From Clostridiaceae bacterium (GTDB taxonomy: Bacteria > Bacillota > Clostridia > Oscillospirales > Acutalibacteraceae), in the NCBI GenBank assembly GCA_016297645.1, contig JAEDGF010000060.1, forward strand, positions 1-11,054: a stretch of DNA of 11,054 nt, given 5' to 3'. Below, one piece after another: positions 1 through 6,153 of this stretch. The notes beneath the pieces were generated by a model. The model was not told the DNA's origin and did no database searches. It worked only from the letters and a program-made list of their open reading frames with translations. The position numbers were made by a program, and so were the translations under genes. The first letter of the stretch is position 1. Every line of letters starts with the position of its first letter.

Positions 1-71
1 CGAGTGCTTGCATATGATACCACCATATTTACTGTTTGTCAACGGTTTTTTTCGATATTTTCAAACTTTTT

Positions 72-100
72 TTGAACCTTTTTCAAAAATACCATATATT
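72..100 (+). promoter_or_regulatory. Candidate sigma-A-like promoter for sleB
   Basis: TTGAAC (72-77) is followed after 17 bp by TATATT (95-100), giving 4/6 and 5/6 matches to the vegetative consensus with ideal spacing. Transcription would begin near 107, exactly at the inverted repeat that follows, leaving a leader of about 105 nt before the sleB start. In Bacillus sleB is sigma-G dependent. A GAATA (145-149) resembling a sigma-F/G -35 exists, but I see no convincing matching -10 box, so the true promoter is uncertain. Confidence 0.35.
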
Positions 101-107
101 GTGTTTT

Positions 108-133
108 TTGTAATTTCGAACCGCAAATTACAA
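108..133. promoter_or_regulatory. Perfect 9-bp inverted repeat (operator or 5' stem-loop)
   Basis: TTGTAATTT (108-116) and AAATTACAA (125-133) are perfect reverse complements separated by the 8 bases CGAACCGC. The repeat starts at the predicted transcription start of the 72-100 promoter, so it could be a repressor operator or a stem-loop at the 5' end of the sleB mRNA. It is not followed by a T-run on either strand, which argues against a terminator. The binding factor is unknown. Confidence 0.5.
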
Positions 134-211
134 TATGTAGTCCGGAATAGTTTACTTAAAACAGCTTACAATAGGATAAAAGGCAAATATTGACCGAAAG
201 GAAGAACGAAA

Positions 212-922
212 ATGGAAGCAATAAAAAAGTCGTCTGTTTTAAGGGCGGTTTGTTCGCTTCTTATAGTAATGTCATTGCTGATAAGCGGTGCATATTTCGA
301 GCGGACGCAAAAAACGGAGAAGGAAACGAGCATAACGGCGCTGTCGAAGGTAGGCTCGACCGGGGACGAGGTGCGGCGCATACAGAAGAAGCTGAAAGAG
401 CTGGGATATTTATCGGGCAGTGTAGACGGAATTTACGGCACAAAAACGAAAAAAGCCGTCATTTCGTTCCAGAAAAACTGCGGAATAACGGCGGACGGGA
501 TATGCGGTCCGACCACGCTCCTCTATTTGGGACTGTCGGGGTCGTCCTCGTCAGGCTCGGGAGGGCAGTCCTCCTCGGATGTGTGGCTGCTGGCGAAGCT
601 GATAGCGGCGGAGGCGCGCGGCGAGAGCTACACCGGACAGGTCGCCGTGGGCGCGGTGGTACTCAACAGAGTGGATCACCCGTCTTTTCCGGACTCGATA
701 GCGGGCGTGATATATCAGTCGGGCGCTTTTTCGTGCGTGAACGACTCGAATTGGAGCGTTGCACCGAACGCAACGAGTCAGAAGGCGGCGCGCGACGCGA
801 TAAACGGCTGGGATCCGTCCGGCGGCGCGATATACTATTACAATCCGAGGACGGCGACGAATCGGTGGATCCGTTCGCGACCCGTTATAACGACGATCGG
901 AAATCATGTTTTTTGCTCATAA
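212..922 (+). CDS. sleB: SleB-like spore cortex-lytic / cell wall hydrolase
   Basis: The product (236 aa) is an exported peptidoglycan hydrolase of the SleB/CwlJ (Hydrolase_2) family, whose members cut spore cortex peptidoglycan during germination, in SleB's case as lytic transglycosylases. Residues 8-28 form a hydrophobic signal segment after a Lys-rich start. Residues 47-107 are one PG_binding_1 repeat, with the typical GDEVRRIQKKLKELGY opening and a DGIYGTKTKKAV core. A Ser/Gly linker (108-123) leads to the catalytic domain (124-236). Glu134 in AAEARGE is the expected catalytic acid, followed by GQVAVGAVVLNRV and the C-terminal IYYYNP and IGNHVFC motifs. Having a PG-binding domain argues for SleB rather than CwlJ. 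The start is supported by AGGA at 199-202, nine bases upstream. It is monocistronic, with its own terminator at 937-975, and no ypeB partner lies next to it. A vegetative wall hydrolase of the same fold is the main alternative. Confidence 0.88.
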   Translation: MEAIKKSSVLRAVCSLLIVMSLLISGAYFERTQKTEKETSITALSKVGSTGDEVRRIQKKLKELGYLSGSVDGIYGTKTKKAVISFQKNCGITADGICGPTTLLYLGLSGSSSSGSGGQSSSDVWLLAKLIAAEARGESYTGQVAVGAVVLNRVDHPSFPDSIAGVIYQSGAFSCVNDSNWSVAPNATSQKAARDAINGWDPSGGAIYYYNPRTATNRWIRSRPVITTIGNHVFCS

Positions 923-936
923 GATAAGTGCAGGCG

Positions 937-975
937 GTTCGGCAGCCGGAATGACAACGGCAGCCGGACTTTTTT
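937..975 (+). terminator. Intrinsic terminator of sleB
   Basis: An 11-bp stem is formed by 937-948 and 958-969, with one A-A mismatch (944/962) and one G-U pair (939/967). It has a 9-base loop (949-957) and is followed directly by six T residues (970-975). It lies 14 bases after the sleB stop codon. Confidence 0.85.
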
Positions 976-1149
976 GCGCGGACGGGGTCGGGACGGGAGG
1001 GAAGTGCGTCACGGAACAATAACACGGACAAAGAAAAAGGGCATTCGAAACTCGCGGCAAAAGCACGGACGGGTTGATGTCGCGCGTACGAAAAAAGGAA
1101 GTGCGTCACTGCATCGCGAAACAAACTTCCGGACACCTTCACAAAGTTC
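976..1149. other. Non-coding spacer with 13-bp direct repeat
   Basis: No convincing gene lies between the sleB terminator and the trxB promoter. The 13-mer GGAAGTGCGTCAC occurs twice (1000-1012 and 1097-1109). The second copy also starts an inverted repeat, GGAAGT (1097-1102) with ACTTCC (1125-1130), which could fold as a loose hairpin. Purine-rich, GC-rich sequence fills the rest. The function is unknown; it may be decayed sequence or carry a small untranslated element. Confidence 0.4.
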
Positions 1150-1178
1150 TTGACTAACCCCCGTTTTCGTCTTATTAT
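1150..1178 (+). promoter_or_regulatory. Sigma-A-type promoter of trxB
   Basis: TTGACT (1150-1155) and TATTAT (1173-1178) are separated by 17 bp, each matching the consensus at 5 of 6 positions. Transcription from it would give a leader of about 100 nt before trxB. That leader includes a CGGAC/GTCCG hairpin (1197-1212) and a second copy of the -10 region. Confidence 0.75.
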
Positions 1179-1265
1179 AAATGTAATACATAGGGGCGGA
1201 CGCCGCAGTCCGGACGAACGGGCGGCTGTGGCAGTCCCGAATTTGTCTTGCTTATTATAAATGTA
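1171..1265 (+). repeat. Duplicated 15-bp promoter -10 segment in trxB leader
   Basis: CTTATTATAAATGTA occurs exactly at 1171-1185 and again at 1251-1265, 80 bp apart. The upstream copy carries the -10 box of the strong trxB promoter. The downstream copy has no good -35 at 16-18 bp and ends nine bases before the AGGAG ribosome binding site. The 65 bases between the copies are GC-rich and can form small hairpins (CGGAC 1197-1201 with GTCCG 1208-1212; CGGG 1219-1222 with CCCG 1236-1239). It may be a second weak promoter or the footprint of a local duplication. Confidence 0.5.
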
Positions 1266-1288
1266 TTGTGTATAGGAGCAATAGAAAG

Positions 1289-2197
1289 ATGTATGACATT
1301 ATAATCATCGGCGCGGGCCCTGCCGGTCTGACGGCTGCGATCTACGCGCGGCGTGCGGAAAAAAGCGTGCTGATTCTTGAAAAGGGCGTTTTCGGCGGAC
1401 AGATGACATTTTCCCCGAAAATAGAGAACTACCCGGGCTTCGATGCGGTTTCGGGCAACGCGCTTGCAGAAAAAATGATAGAGCAGACTCTCTCGCTCGG
1501 CGCGGAGATAGACATGGGTGAAGTGACCGGCATGGAGCTTGACGGCGAGATAAAAAAAGTACATACCGAGAGCGGCGACTATGAAGCGCGCGCGGTCATC
1601 ATTGCCACGGGCGCGAAGCACCGCACGCTCGGACTCCCTCATGAGGAGGAGCTTATCGGCAGCGGAATTTCGTTCTGCGCGGTGTGTGACGGCGCGTTTT
1701 TCGCGGGCGAGGAGGTCGTTGTGGTCGGCGGCGGAAACTCCGCAATGCAGGAGGCACTGCTGCTGAGCGAAACGGCAAAAAGCGTAACGATAGTGCAGAA
1801 TCTGCCGGAGCTTACCGGAGAAAAGTCGCTGCAAAGTCAAATCTTTGCGAAAAAGAATATCAAAGTGATAACGGACAGCGTTGTGACCGCCTACCTCGGC
1901 GAGAGCGAAATCGAGGGCATAAAAATAAAAAGCACCGCCGACAACACCGAAACGGCGATAGCGTGCAAGGGTGTTTTCATCGCGGTGGGACTCGTCCCCG
2001 CAACGGATTTCATAAACGGAATTGTGACACTCGACAAATCGGGATACATCGAAGCGGACGAAAGCTGTCTGACAAATATCCCCGGAGTGTTTGCTGCGGG
2101 CGACTGCCGGACGAAATCGACACGGCAGATAACGACGGCGACGGCGGACGGCGCGGCGGCGGCGCTTGCGGCGTGCAGAATGCTCGGTTGGGCGTAA
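1289..2197 (+). CDS. trxB: Thioredoxin reductase-like flavoprotein lacking the NADPH signature
   Basis: The protein has 302 residues from this start and belongs to the low-Mr thioredoxin reductase family: a FAD-bound disulfide reductase that passes electrons to thioredoxin or a similar partner in the cytoplasm. The FAD dinucleotide fold is at 4-20 (GAGPAG, 8-13), FGGQM at 35-39, the redox pair C130-A-V-C133 in the central domain, GGGNSA at 147-152, and the C-terminal FAD contact AAGDCR at 269-274 followed by the RQITTATADG helix start. Where typical NADPH-dependent enzymes have HRRxxxR after the second beta strand of the pyridine nucleotide domain, this one reads VQNLPELTGEK (169-179). The arginines that hold the 2'-phosphate are therefore missing. 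It may use NADH, reduced ferredoxin or another donor, as ferredoxin-dependent flavin thioredoxin reductases of clostridia do. ATG 1289 is preferred over the in-frame GTG at 1268 because AGGAG (1274-1278) is correctly placed and MYDIIIIGAG is the family's usual beginning. No thioredoxin gene is adjacent in the window. Confidence 0.87.
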   Translation: MYDIIIIGAGPAGLTAAIYARRAEKSVLILEKGVFGGQMTFSPKIENYPGFDAVSGNALAEKMIEQTLSLGAEIDMGEVTGMELDGEIKKVHTESGDYEARAVIIATGAKHRTLGLPHEEELIGSGISFCAVCDGAFFAGEEVVVVGGGNSAMQEALLLSETAKSVTIVQNLPELTGEKSLQSQIFAKKNIKVITDSVVTAYLGESEIEGIKIKSTADNTETAIACKGVFIAVGLVPATDFINGIVTLDKSGYIEADESCLTNIPGVFAAGDCRTKSTRQITTATADGAAAALAACRMLGWA

Positions 2198-2284
2198 ATG
2201 GCGGCGGACGGTCGGGACGGTGCAGACGGCACACGGAACATTCTCGAAACGGCAGCACACAAAGAGCCGTCGCGAGCAGGTGCA

Positions 2285-2320
2285 TTACAAAAAAAAGCGC
2301 GGTTCGCTGTATACTATTAT
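2285..2320 (+). promoter_or_regulatory. Possible promoter ahead of the YhcH-family gene
   Basis: An AT-rich island after GC-rich sequence holds overlapping -10-like boxes: TATACT (2310-2315) preceded directly by TG, and TATTAT (2315-2320). The only -35-like element is TTACAA (2285-2290), 19 bp from TATACT, which is long. No terminator is evident between trxB and this gene, so partial read-through from trxB is also possible. Confidence 0.3.
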
Positions 2321-2387
2321 ATATAGGGCTTCGTTCGCGCCGCATATCGCGGGCAACAGGGAAGCCGCAAAAAACGGAGGTCATATT

Positions 2388-2846
2388 ATGGTCATCGACA
2401 AAATAGAAAATGCGCAGCGTTATTATTCGCTCCACCCGGAGTTCAAGGCGGTCTTTGAGAGACTCGCGCAGCTTACATCCGAGAGCGAAAAGAAAAAGTA
2501 CGAAACAGACGGCGAAAAGGCGTTTTTCAGCGTTTCGGAGTACGAGAACAAGCCCGTTGCGGAATGCAGATTCGAGGCACACAAAAAGTATATCGACATT
2601 CAGTTTGTGATTTCGGGACATGAACACATAGATGTGACGGACGCGGCGGCGCTCGAAGTCACCGAGGATTTTGCCCCGGGCGGCGACATCGCTTTCTATG
2701 CGGACAGTGACAAATTCAGCGTTGCCGACCTCGGCGCGGGTGATTTTGTTATTCTGTTCCCGGGCGAGGCTCACAGACCCCTCGTAGCCCCCGACGGCAA
2801 GCCCGTAAAGACGATAAAAGCCGTTGCAAAGATAGCGGCGGAATAA
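2388..2846 (+). CDS. YhcH/YjgK/YiaL family protein (EbgC-like cupin)
   Basis: This 152-residue protein has the usual length and motifs of the DUF386 family (YhcH, YjgK, YiaL, and EbgC, the beta subunit of evolved beta-galactosidase). Family members adopt a small double-stranded beta-helix fold with a bound metal and are tied to sugar or sialic acid metabolism, but the exact reaction is poorly defined for most. Visible hallmarks are FEAHKKYIDIQFVISG (62-77), with candidate metal or ligand residues Glu63, His65 and Asp70; the following HEHI; and the FPGEAHRP signature (124-131) with His129. The ATG at 2388 has GGAGG at 2376-2380. The open frame continues upstream to 2166 without a stop, but that part is not family-like and has no ribosome binding site. 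No sugar-catabolism gene is adjacent, so the substrate cannot be inferred from context. Confidence 0.85.
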   Translation: MVIDKIENAQRYYSLHPEFKAVFERLAQLTSESEKKKYETDGEKAFFSVSEYENKPVAECRFEAHKKYIDIQFVISGHEHIDVTDAAALEVTEDFAPGGDIAFYADSDKFSVADLGAGDFVILFPGEAHRPLVAPDGKPVKTIKAVAKIAAE

Positions 2847-2863
2847 GTGCGGCAGGCGAAAAC

Positions 2864-2878
2864 CCGGGCTGCGCCCGG
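2864..2878 (+). terminator. GC hairpin after the YhcH-family gene, no T-run
   Basis: CCGGGC (2864-2869) pairs with GCCCGG (2873-2878) over a 3-base loop, 17 bases past the stop codon. The sequence that follows is CTAAAAACAAGG, so there is no U-tract for classical termination in this direction. It may slow polymerase, protect an mRNA end, or simply separate this gene from the promoter at 2914. Confidence 0.35.
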
Positions 2879-2913
2879 CTAAAAACAAGGAAGCGCCGCA
2901 CGGTAAAAAACAC

Positions 2914-2942
2914 TTGACTTATTCCCGTTCGTACTGTATCAT
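2914..2942 (+). promoter_or_regulatory. Sigma-A-type promoter of the riboswitch-ATPase unit
   Basis: TTGACT (2914-2919) and TATCAT (2937-2942) are spaced by 17 bp. Transcription would begin near 2949, a few bases before the Mn2+ aptamer, which is the expected geometry for a riboswitch leader. Confidence 0.75.
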
Positions 2943-2952
2943 ATAAATATAT

Positions 2953-3073
2953 TCCATTGGGGAGTAGCTATGGGGATTGCCCCATCTGTTGTCGTCAACC
3001 GCTGAAACGGGTTCGGTTCGTTCTCGGCCGGCAGCAGACAGATACAGGCAGTGTTTGAAGCAAGACCTTTGGC
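2953..3073 (+). promoter_or_regulatory. yybP-ykoY-type Mn2+ riboswitch aptamer
   Basis: Both highly conserved blocks of the yybP-ykoY family are present: GGGGAGTAGC in the 5' strand (2959-2968) and GCAAGACCTTTGGC in the 3' strand (3060-3073). Between them lie the expected paired elements: ATGGGG/CCCCAT as a hairpin (2970-2985), a helix ATCTGT (2984-2989) with ACAGAT (3038-3043) that competes with it for two bases, the GTCGTCAA segment (2991-2998), and a short ACA/TGT hairpin (3045-3054) just before the 3' block. Members of this class bind Mn2+ where the two loops dock, and usually control Mn2+ exporters. The outer P1 helix looks weak here, with T-T mismatches. The 3' block is shared with the terminator at 3062-3106, so ligand binding should favour read-through. 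Confidence 0.9.
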
Positions 3074-3106
3074 AGACATTCAGTCTATCAGAGGTCTTTT
3101 TATTTT
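3062..3106 (+). terminator. Riboswitch expression-platform terminator
   Basis: A long hairpin pairs 3062-3077 with 3083-3098: AAGACCT with AGGTCTT, then a TTGG/GATCA-side continuation with G-T pairs and one C-A mismatch, then AGAC with GTCT, closing on the loop ATTCA (3078-3082). It is followed by a T-rich tract (3097-3106). Its 5' arm is the conserved GCAAGACC strand of the aptamer. Aptamer and terminator are therefore mutually exclusive, the layout of a ligand-on switch. Confidence 0.88.
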
Positions 3107-3121
3107 CACGGAGGGAAGAAC

Positions 3122-5824
3122 ATGAAGTACCATTTTGAAACAGTTGAACGCACACTGAGCCTGACGCAAAGCTCTTCTAAGGGCTTAACAAGCGAACAGG
3201 CAGCCGAACGGCTTTCCAGAAACGGCAAAAACAAGCTCGTTGAAGCGAAGTCGAAGTCCGTTTTCCGGCGGTTCGCGGAGCAGCTCGCCGACCCGATGAT
3301 AATAATTCTCATTGTGGCGGCGGCAATTTCGGCAATTTCGACCGTGTACGAAGCAAAGACGGCGGGAAAGACGGCGTTCCCGACAGATACGCTCATAATT
3401 GCAGCGGTTGTGCTGATAAACGCGGTACTCGGCGTTTTTCAGGAGAGCAAGGCGGAAAAAGCGATTGAGGCGCTCAAAGAAATGAGTGCGGCAACCTCGC
3501 GTGTGCTGCGTGACGGAACGGTGCAGACGGTAAAAAGCGAGGATATCGTCACGGGCGACATAGTGCTGCTTGAAGCAGGTGACGCAGTTCCGGCGGATTG
3601 CAGAATAATCGAATCGCACTCGATAAAGGCGGAGGAATCGGCGCTCACGGGGGAGTCCGTCCCGGTCGAAAAAACGGCTGAAACGCTGAAAGCGCCGTCA
3701 AAGCTCGAAACCGTTCCGCTCGGGGACAGAAAAAATATGCTGTACAGCGGCTCGGCGATAGTATACGGACGCGGCTCGGCTGTGGTGACGGCAACGGGTA
3801 TGAACACCGAGATGGGAAAAATCGCGGACGCGATATCAAAAGCAGCCGAGGGGCAGACACCGCTTCAAAAAAAGCTGTCGCAGCTCTCAAAAATTCTCAC
3901 GGTGCTTGTTCTGGCGATATGCGCGGTCATTTTCGCGGTTTCGCTGTTTGAAGAACGGGCGGTGCTTGCTTCCGGCAACGGCAAGCTCATTTTCAGCAGC
4001 GTGATGAATATGTTCATGGTAGCGGTAAGCCTTGCCGTGGCGGCGGTACCGGAGGGACTGGCGGCAGTCGTCACGATAGTTCTCTCGATAGGTGTTACTA
4101 ATATGTCAAAGAAAAACGCCGTGATAAGAAAGCTGACGGCGGTCGAAACGCTCGGCTGCGCGCAGGTCATATGCTCGGACAAAACCGGAACGCTCACGCA
4201 GAACAAAATGACCGTCACGGACTTTTTCGGCGACAGGGAGCTTCTCGCGAAGGCAACGGCACTTTGCTCGGACGCACAGCTGAACGCGGACGGCACGGTA
4301 AGCGGCGAACCGACAGAGGCGGCGCTCGTGGCATTCGCCGCAAAAACAGGTATCGACAAAAATAAAATAAGCGAAACCGAGCCGCGCGTCGGGGAAGCCC
4401 CGTTCGACTCGGTCAGAAAAATGATGTCCACGCTCCACAGCGTGAACGGCAGAATAATTCAGTACACGAAGGGCGCGCCCGATGTTGTCATCGACAAATG
4501 CACGCTTGCGCTGGTGGACGGCAAAACCGTACCCATGACGGATGAAATCAGAAAAAAGGCGGCAGCGGAAAACAAGAGAATGGCGGATAAGGCGCTGAGA
4601 GTCCTTGCCGCCGCAGCGAAGGAATACGCCGATATTCCGGAGGATACCTCCCCCGATTCCCTCGAAACGGGGCTGACCTTTATAGGTCTTATCGGCATGA
4701 TAGACCCCGTCCGTCCCGAGGTAAAGGCGGCGATAGACGAGTGCCGCGAAGCCGGCATTATCCCGGTTATGATAACGGGTGACCACAAGGACACCGCCGT
4801 TGCGATAGCGGAGGAATTGGGGATTATAACCGACCCGTCGGAAGCTATGACGGGAACGGAAATTTCGTCACTGAGCGACAGCGAATTCGAAAAACGCGTG
4901 GAATCGACACGGGTCTACGCGCGTGTTCAGCCCGAACACAAGACGCGTATTGTCAACGCATGGCGCAAAAAAGGAAAGGTTACTGCCATGACCGGTGACG
5001 GAGTAAATGACGCTCCCTCGATAAAGAGTGCCGACATCGGCATAGGAATGGGCATAACCGGAACGGATGTAACAAAAAATGTCGCGGACATGGTGCTTGC
5101 GGACGACAACTTCGCGACCATCGTAGGCGCTGTGGGCGAGGGCAGACGGATATACGACAACATCCGCAAAGCCATTCAGTTCCTTTTGGGGTCGAATCTT
5201 GCGGAGGTCCTCACGGTTTTCGTGTCAACGCTGCTCGGAGTCGTCGTTCTGAAAGCTCCGCACCTGCTTTTCATCAATCTTGTAACGGACTGCTTCCCGG
5301 CGCTTGCCCTCGGCTGTGAAAAAGCGGAGAAAAACATAATGCGCCGTCCCCCTCGTAAGTCGTCGGACGGAATTTTCTCCGGCGGACTCGGCTTCGATAT
5401 CGCGTATCAGGGCATAGTTGTAACCGTTCTGACTCTTGCGGCGTTCTTCATCGGAGAATGGTTTGAAACGGGCAAGTGGATTTTTACGAATATTGCCGAC
5501 TGCGAACAGGGAATGACCATGGCGTTTTTAACAATGTCGATGTGCGAAATCTTCCATTCGTTCAATATGCGTTCGCAGAGAGGTTCGGTCATTGCAATGA
5601 GCATGGGCGGCAGCCACAACAAGTTCCTTTTCGGCGCGATGGCTGCGTCACTGGTGCTTACAACCGCGGTGATAGAAGTGCCGGTGCTTTCTTCGGCGTT
5701 CGGCTTCACGCCCATCGGGATAGCGGAATACGCCTCGTCGCTTGCGCTTGCGTTCTCCGTGATACCCATCGTGGAGGCGATAAAAGCCGTGCAGAGAAAA
5801 CGCGGAAAAAACGGAGTAAAATAA
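3122..5824 (+). CDS. P2A-type Ca2+/Mn2+-transporting P-type ATPase
   Basis: This 900-residue membrane pump of the SERCA/PMR1-like class exports divalent cations at the cost of ATP. An N-terminal cation-ATPase domain (1-55) precedes M1/M2 (about 57-110). The actuator domain has TGES (176-179). M4 has VAAVPEGL with Glu311. The phosphorylation site is Asp353 in DKTGTLT. The nucleotide domain has KGAP at 450-453. The hinge motifs are TGDH (552-555) and TGDGVND (624-630). M5 has Asn692 and Glu695, and M6 has Asn719, Thr722 and Asp723, matching the SERCA ions-site residues N768, E771, N796, T799 and D800. In M8 the SERCA E908 position appears to be Ser806, so one of the two Ca2+ sites is probably altered. 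Ten helices fit the family. GGAGG (3110-3114) sets the start. The Mn2+ riboswitch directly upstream makes Mn2+ detoxification the best guess, as for Lactococcus YoaB, with Ca2+ as a possible second substrate. It is monocistronic, closed by a terminator at 5923. Confidence 0.93.
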   Translation: MKYHFETVERTLSLTQSSSKGLTSEQAAERLSRNGKNKLVEAKSKSVFRRFAEQLADPMIIILIVAAAISAISTVYEAKTAGKTAFPTDTLIIAAVVLINAVLGVFQESKAEKAIEALKEMSAATSRVLRDGTVQTVKSEDIVTGDIVLLEAGDAVPADCRIIESHSIKAEESALTGESVPVEKTAETLKAPSKLETVPLGDRKNMLYSGSAIVYGRGSAVVTATGMNTEMGKIADAISKAAEGQTPLQKKLSQLSKILTVLVLAICAVIFAVSLFEERAVLASGNGKLIFSSVMNMFMVAVSLAVAAVPEGLAAVVTIVLSIGVTNMSKKNAVIRKLTAVETLGCAQVICSDKTGTLTQNKMTVTDFFGDRELLAKATALCSDAQLNADGTVSGEPTEAALVAFAAKTGIDKNKISETEPRVGEAPFDSVRKMMSTLHSVNGRIIQYTKGAPDVVIDKCTLALVDGKTVPMTDEIRKKAAAENKRMADKALRVLAAAAKEYADIPEDTSPDSLETGLTFIGLIGMIDPVRPEVKAAIDECREAGIIPVMITGDHKDTAVAIAEELGIITDPSEAMTGTEISSLSDSEFEKRVESTRVYARVQPEHKTRIVNAWRKKGKVTAMTGDGVNDAPSIKSADIGIGMGITGTDVTKNVADMVLADDNFATIVGAVGEGRRIYDNIRKAIQFLLGSNLAEVLTVFVSTLLGVVVLKAPHLLFINLVTDCFPALALGCEKAEKNIMRRPPRKSSDGIFSGGLGFDIAYQGIVVTVLTLAAFFIGEWFETGKWIFTNIADCEQGMTMAFLTMSMCEIFHSFNMRSQRGSVIAMSMGGSHNKFLFGAMAASLVLTTAVIEVPVLSSAFGFTPIGIAEYASSLALAFSVIPIVEAIKAVQRKRGKNGVK

Positions 5825-5922
5825 GCGGCTGACAAAAACCGAACGAAACACAATGTGCCGTACTTCCGATTGACGGTACAGACAGGAACACAGTCACGCC
5901 CGTGGTTTCGGGCGCAAAAATA

Positions 5923-5953
5923 CCCCTCCGGGGAACGGAGGGGTTTTGTGTTT
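5923..5953 (+). terminator. Intrinsic terminator of the ATPase gene
   Basis: CCCCTCCG (5923-5930) and CGGAGGGG (5936-5943) form a perfect 8-bp stem with loop GGGAA, followed by TTTTGTGTTT. The A-rich run before the stem (5916-5920) could support weak termination on the opposite strand too. It lies about 100 bases after the ATPase stop codon. Confidence 0.9.
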
Positions 5954-5957
5954 AATG

Positions 5958-6007
5958 ACTGCAATCGACGGCAGTTTTCATTACTGCAATCGACGGCAGT
6001 TTTCATT
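5958..6007. repeat. Perfect 25-bp tandem duplication with internal inverted repeat
   Basis: Two identical 25-base units lie end to end (5958-5982 and 5983-6007). Each begins ACTGC-AATCGACG-GCAGT, an inverted repeat with a 5-bp stem and 8-base loop, and continues TTTTCATT, so each unit resembles a weak hairpin followed by a short T-run on the + strand. They sit just after the ATPase terminator in a convergent spacer. They may be backup terminators or a protein or RNA target. Two copies with no spacer are too few for a CRISPR array. Confidence 0.75.
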
Positions 6008-6108
6008 CGGTCGGCAGATGGGATGGGAAGCCGCTTTTTGTCGCAGGCTCTCAACATCTCCCTGCTTTGCACGGCTTCGCCCGGCGGTTATCCTCTCTGT
6101 CGGTTGTT
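6008..6108. other. Spacer between convergent units, nothing recognised
   Basis: Between the 25-bp and 21-bp tandem repeats I see no supported gene, promoter or strong hairpin. A short open frame covering 5855-6193 runs through both repeats and the terminator, and is not considered coding. Confidence 0.4.
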
Positions 6109-6125
6109 AAAAAAGCCGTGTCGGC
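6109..6125 (-). terminator. Possible terminator of the rlmB-pseudo-ATPase unit
   Basis: Read on the - strand, GCCG-ACA-CGGC is followed by six T residues (complement of AAAAAA at 6109-6114). The 4-bp stem is short, but a second copy of the same hairpin (6136-6146, followed by TTT) and a CGGAC/GTCCG hairpin (6146-6161) lie just upstream on the same strand. The three could act together. The site is about 85 bases past the stop codon at 6209. Confidence 0.45.
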
Positions 6126-6153
6126 GAACAGGAAAGCCGTGTCGGCGGACGGG
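6112..6153. repeat. Imperfect 21-bp tandem repeat
   Basis: The units at 6112-6132 and 6133-6153 differ at two positions, and both begin AAAGCCGTGTCGGCG. Each contains the self-complementary GCCGTGTCGGC. The second unit runs into GACGGGGGAGTCCG (6148-6161), which is found again at 6192-6205 just before the stop of the large - strand gene. Confidence 0.65.

Noticed and set aside
190..927. 245-codon frame overlapping sleB on the same strand
   Set aside because: Arg/Gly-rich product without motifs; the overlapping frame has signal peptide, PG-binding and hydrolase domains.
1268..1288. GTG start seven codons upstream of the chosen trxB start
   Set aside because: It would place the AGGAG site inside the coding sequence; ATG 1289 matches the family N-terminus.
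1175..2260. 361-codon - strand open frame opposite trxB
   Set aside because: Arg/His-rich shadow; the + strand encodes a clear flavoprotein in this stretch.
2166..2387. Upstream extension of the YhcH-family frame
   Set aside because: No ribosome binding site and Arg/Lys-rich sequence; GGAGG before ATG 2388 and the family length of about 150 residues fix the start.
5958..6153. Possible CRISPR array from the clustered repeats
   Set aside because: The two repeat types differ in length and sequence, each has only two copies, and there are no spacers and no cas genes.
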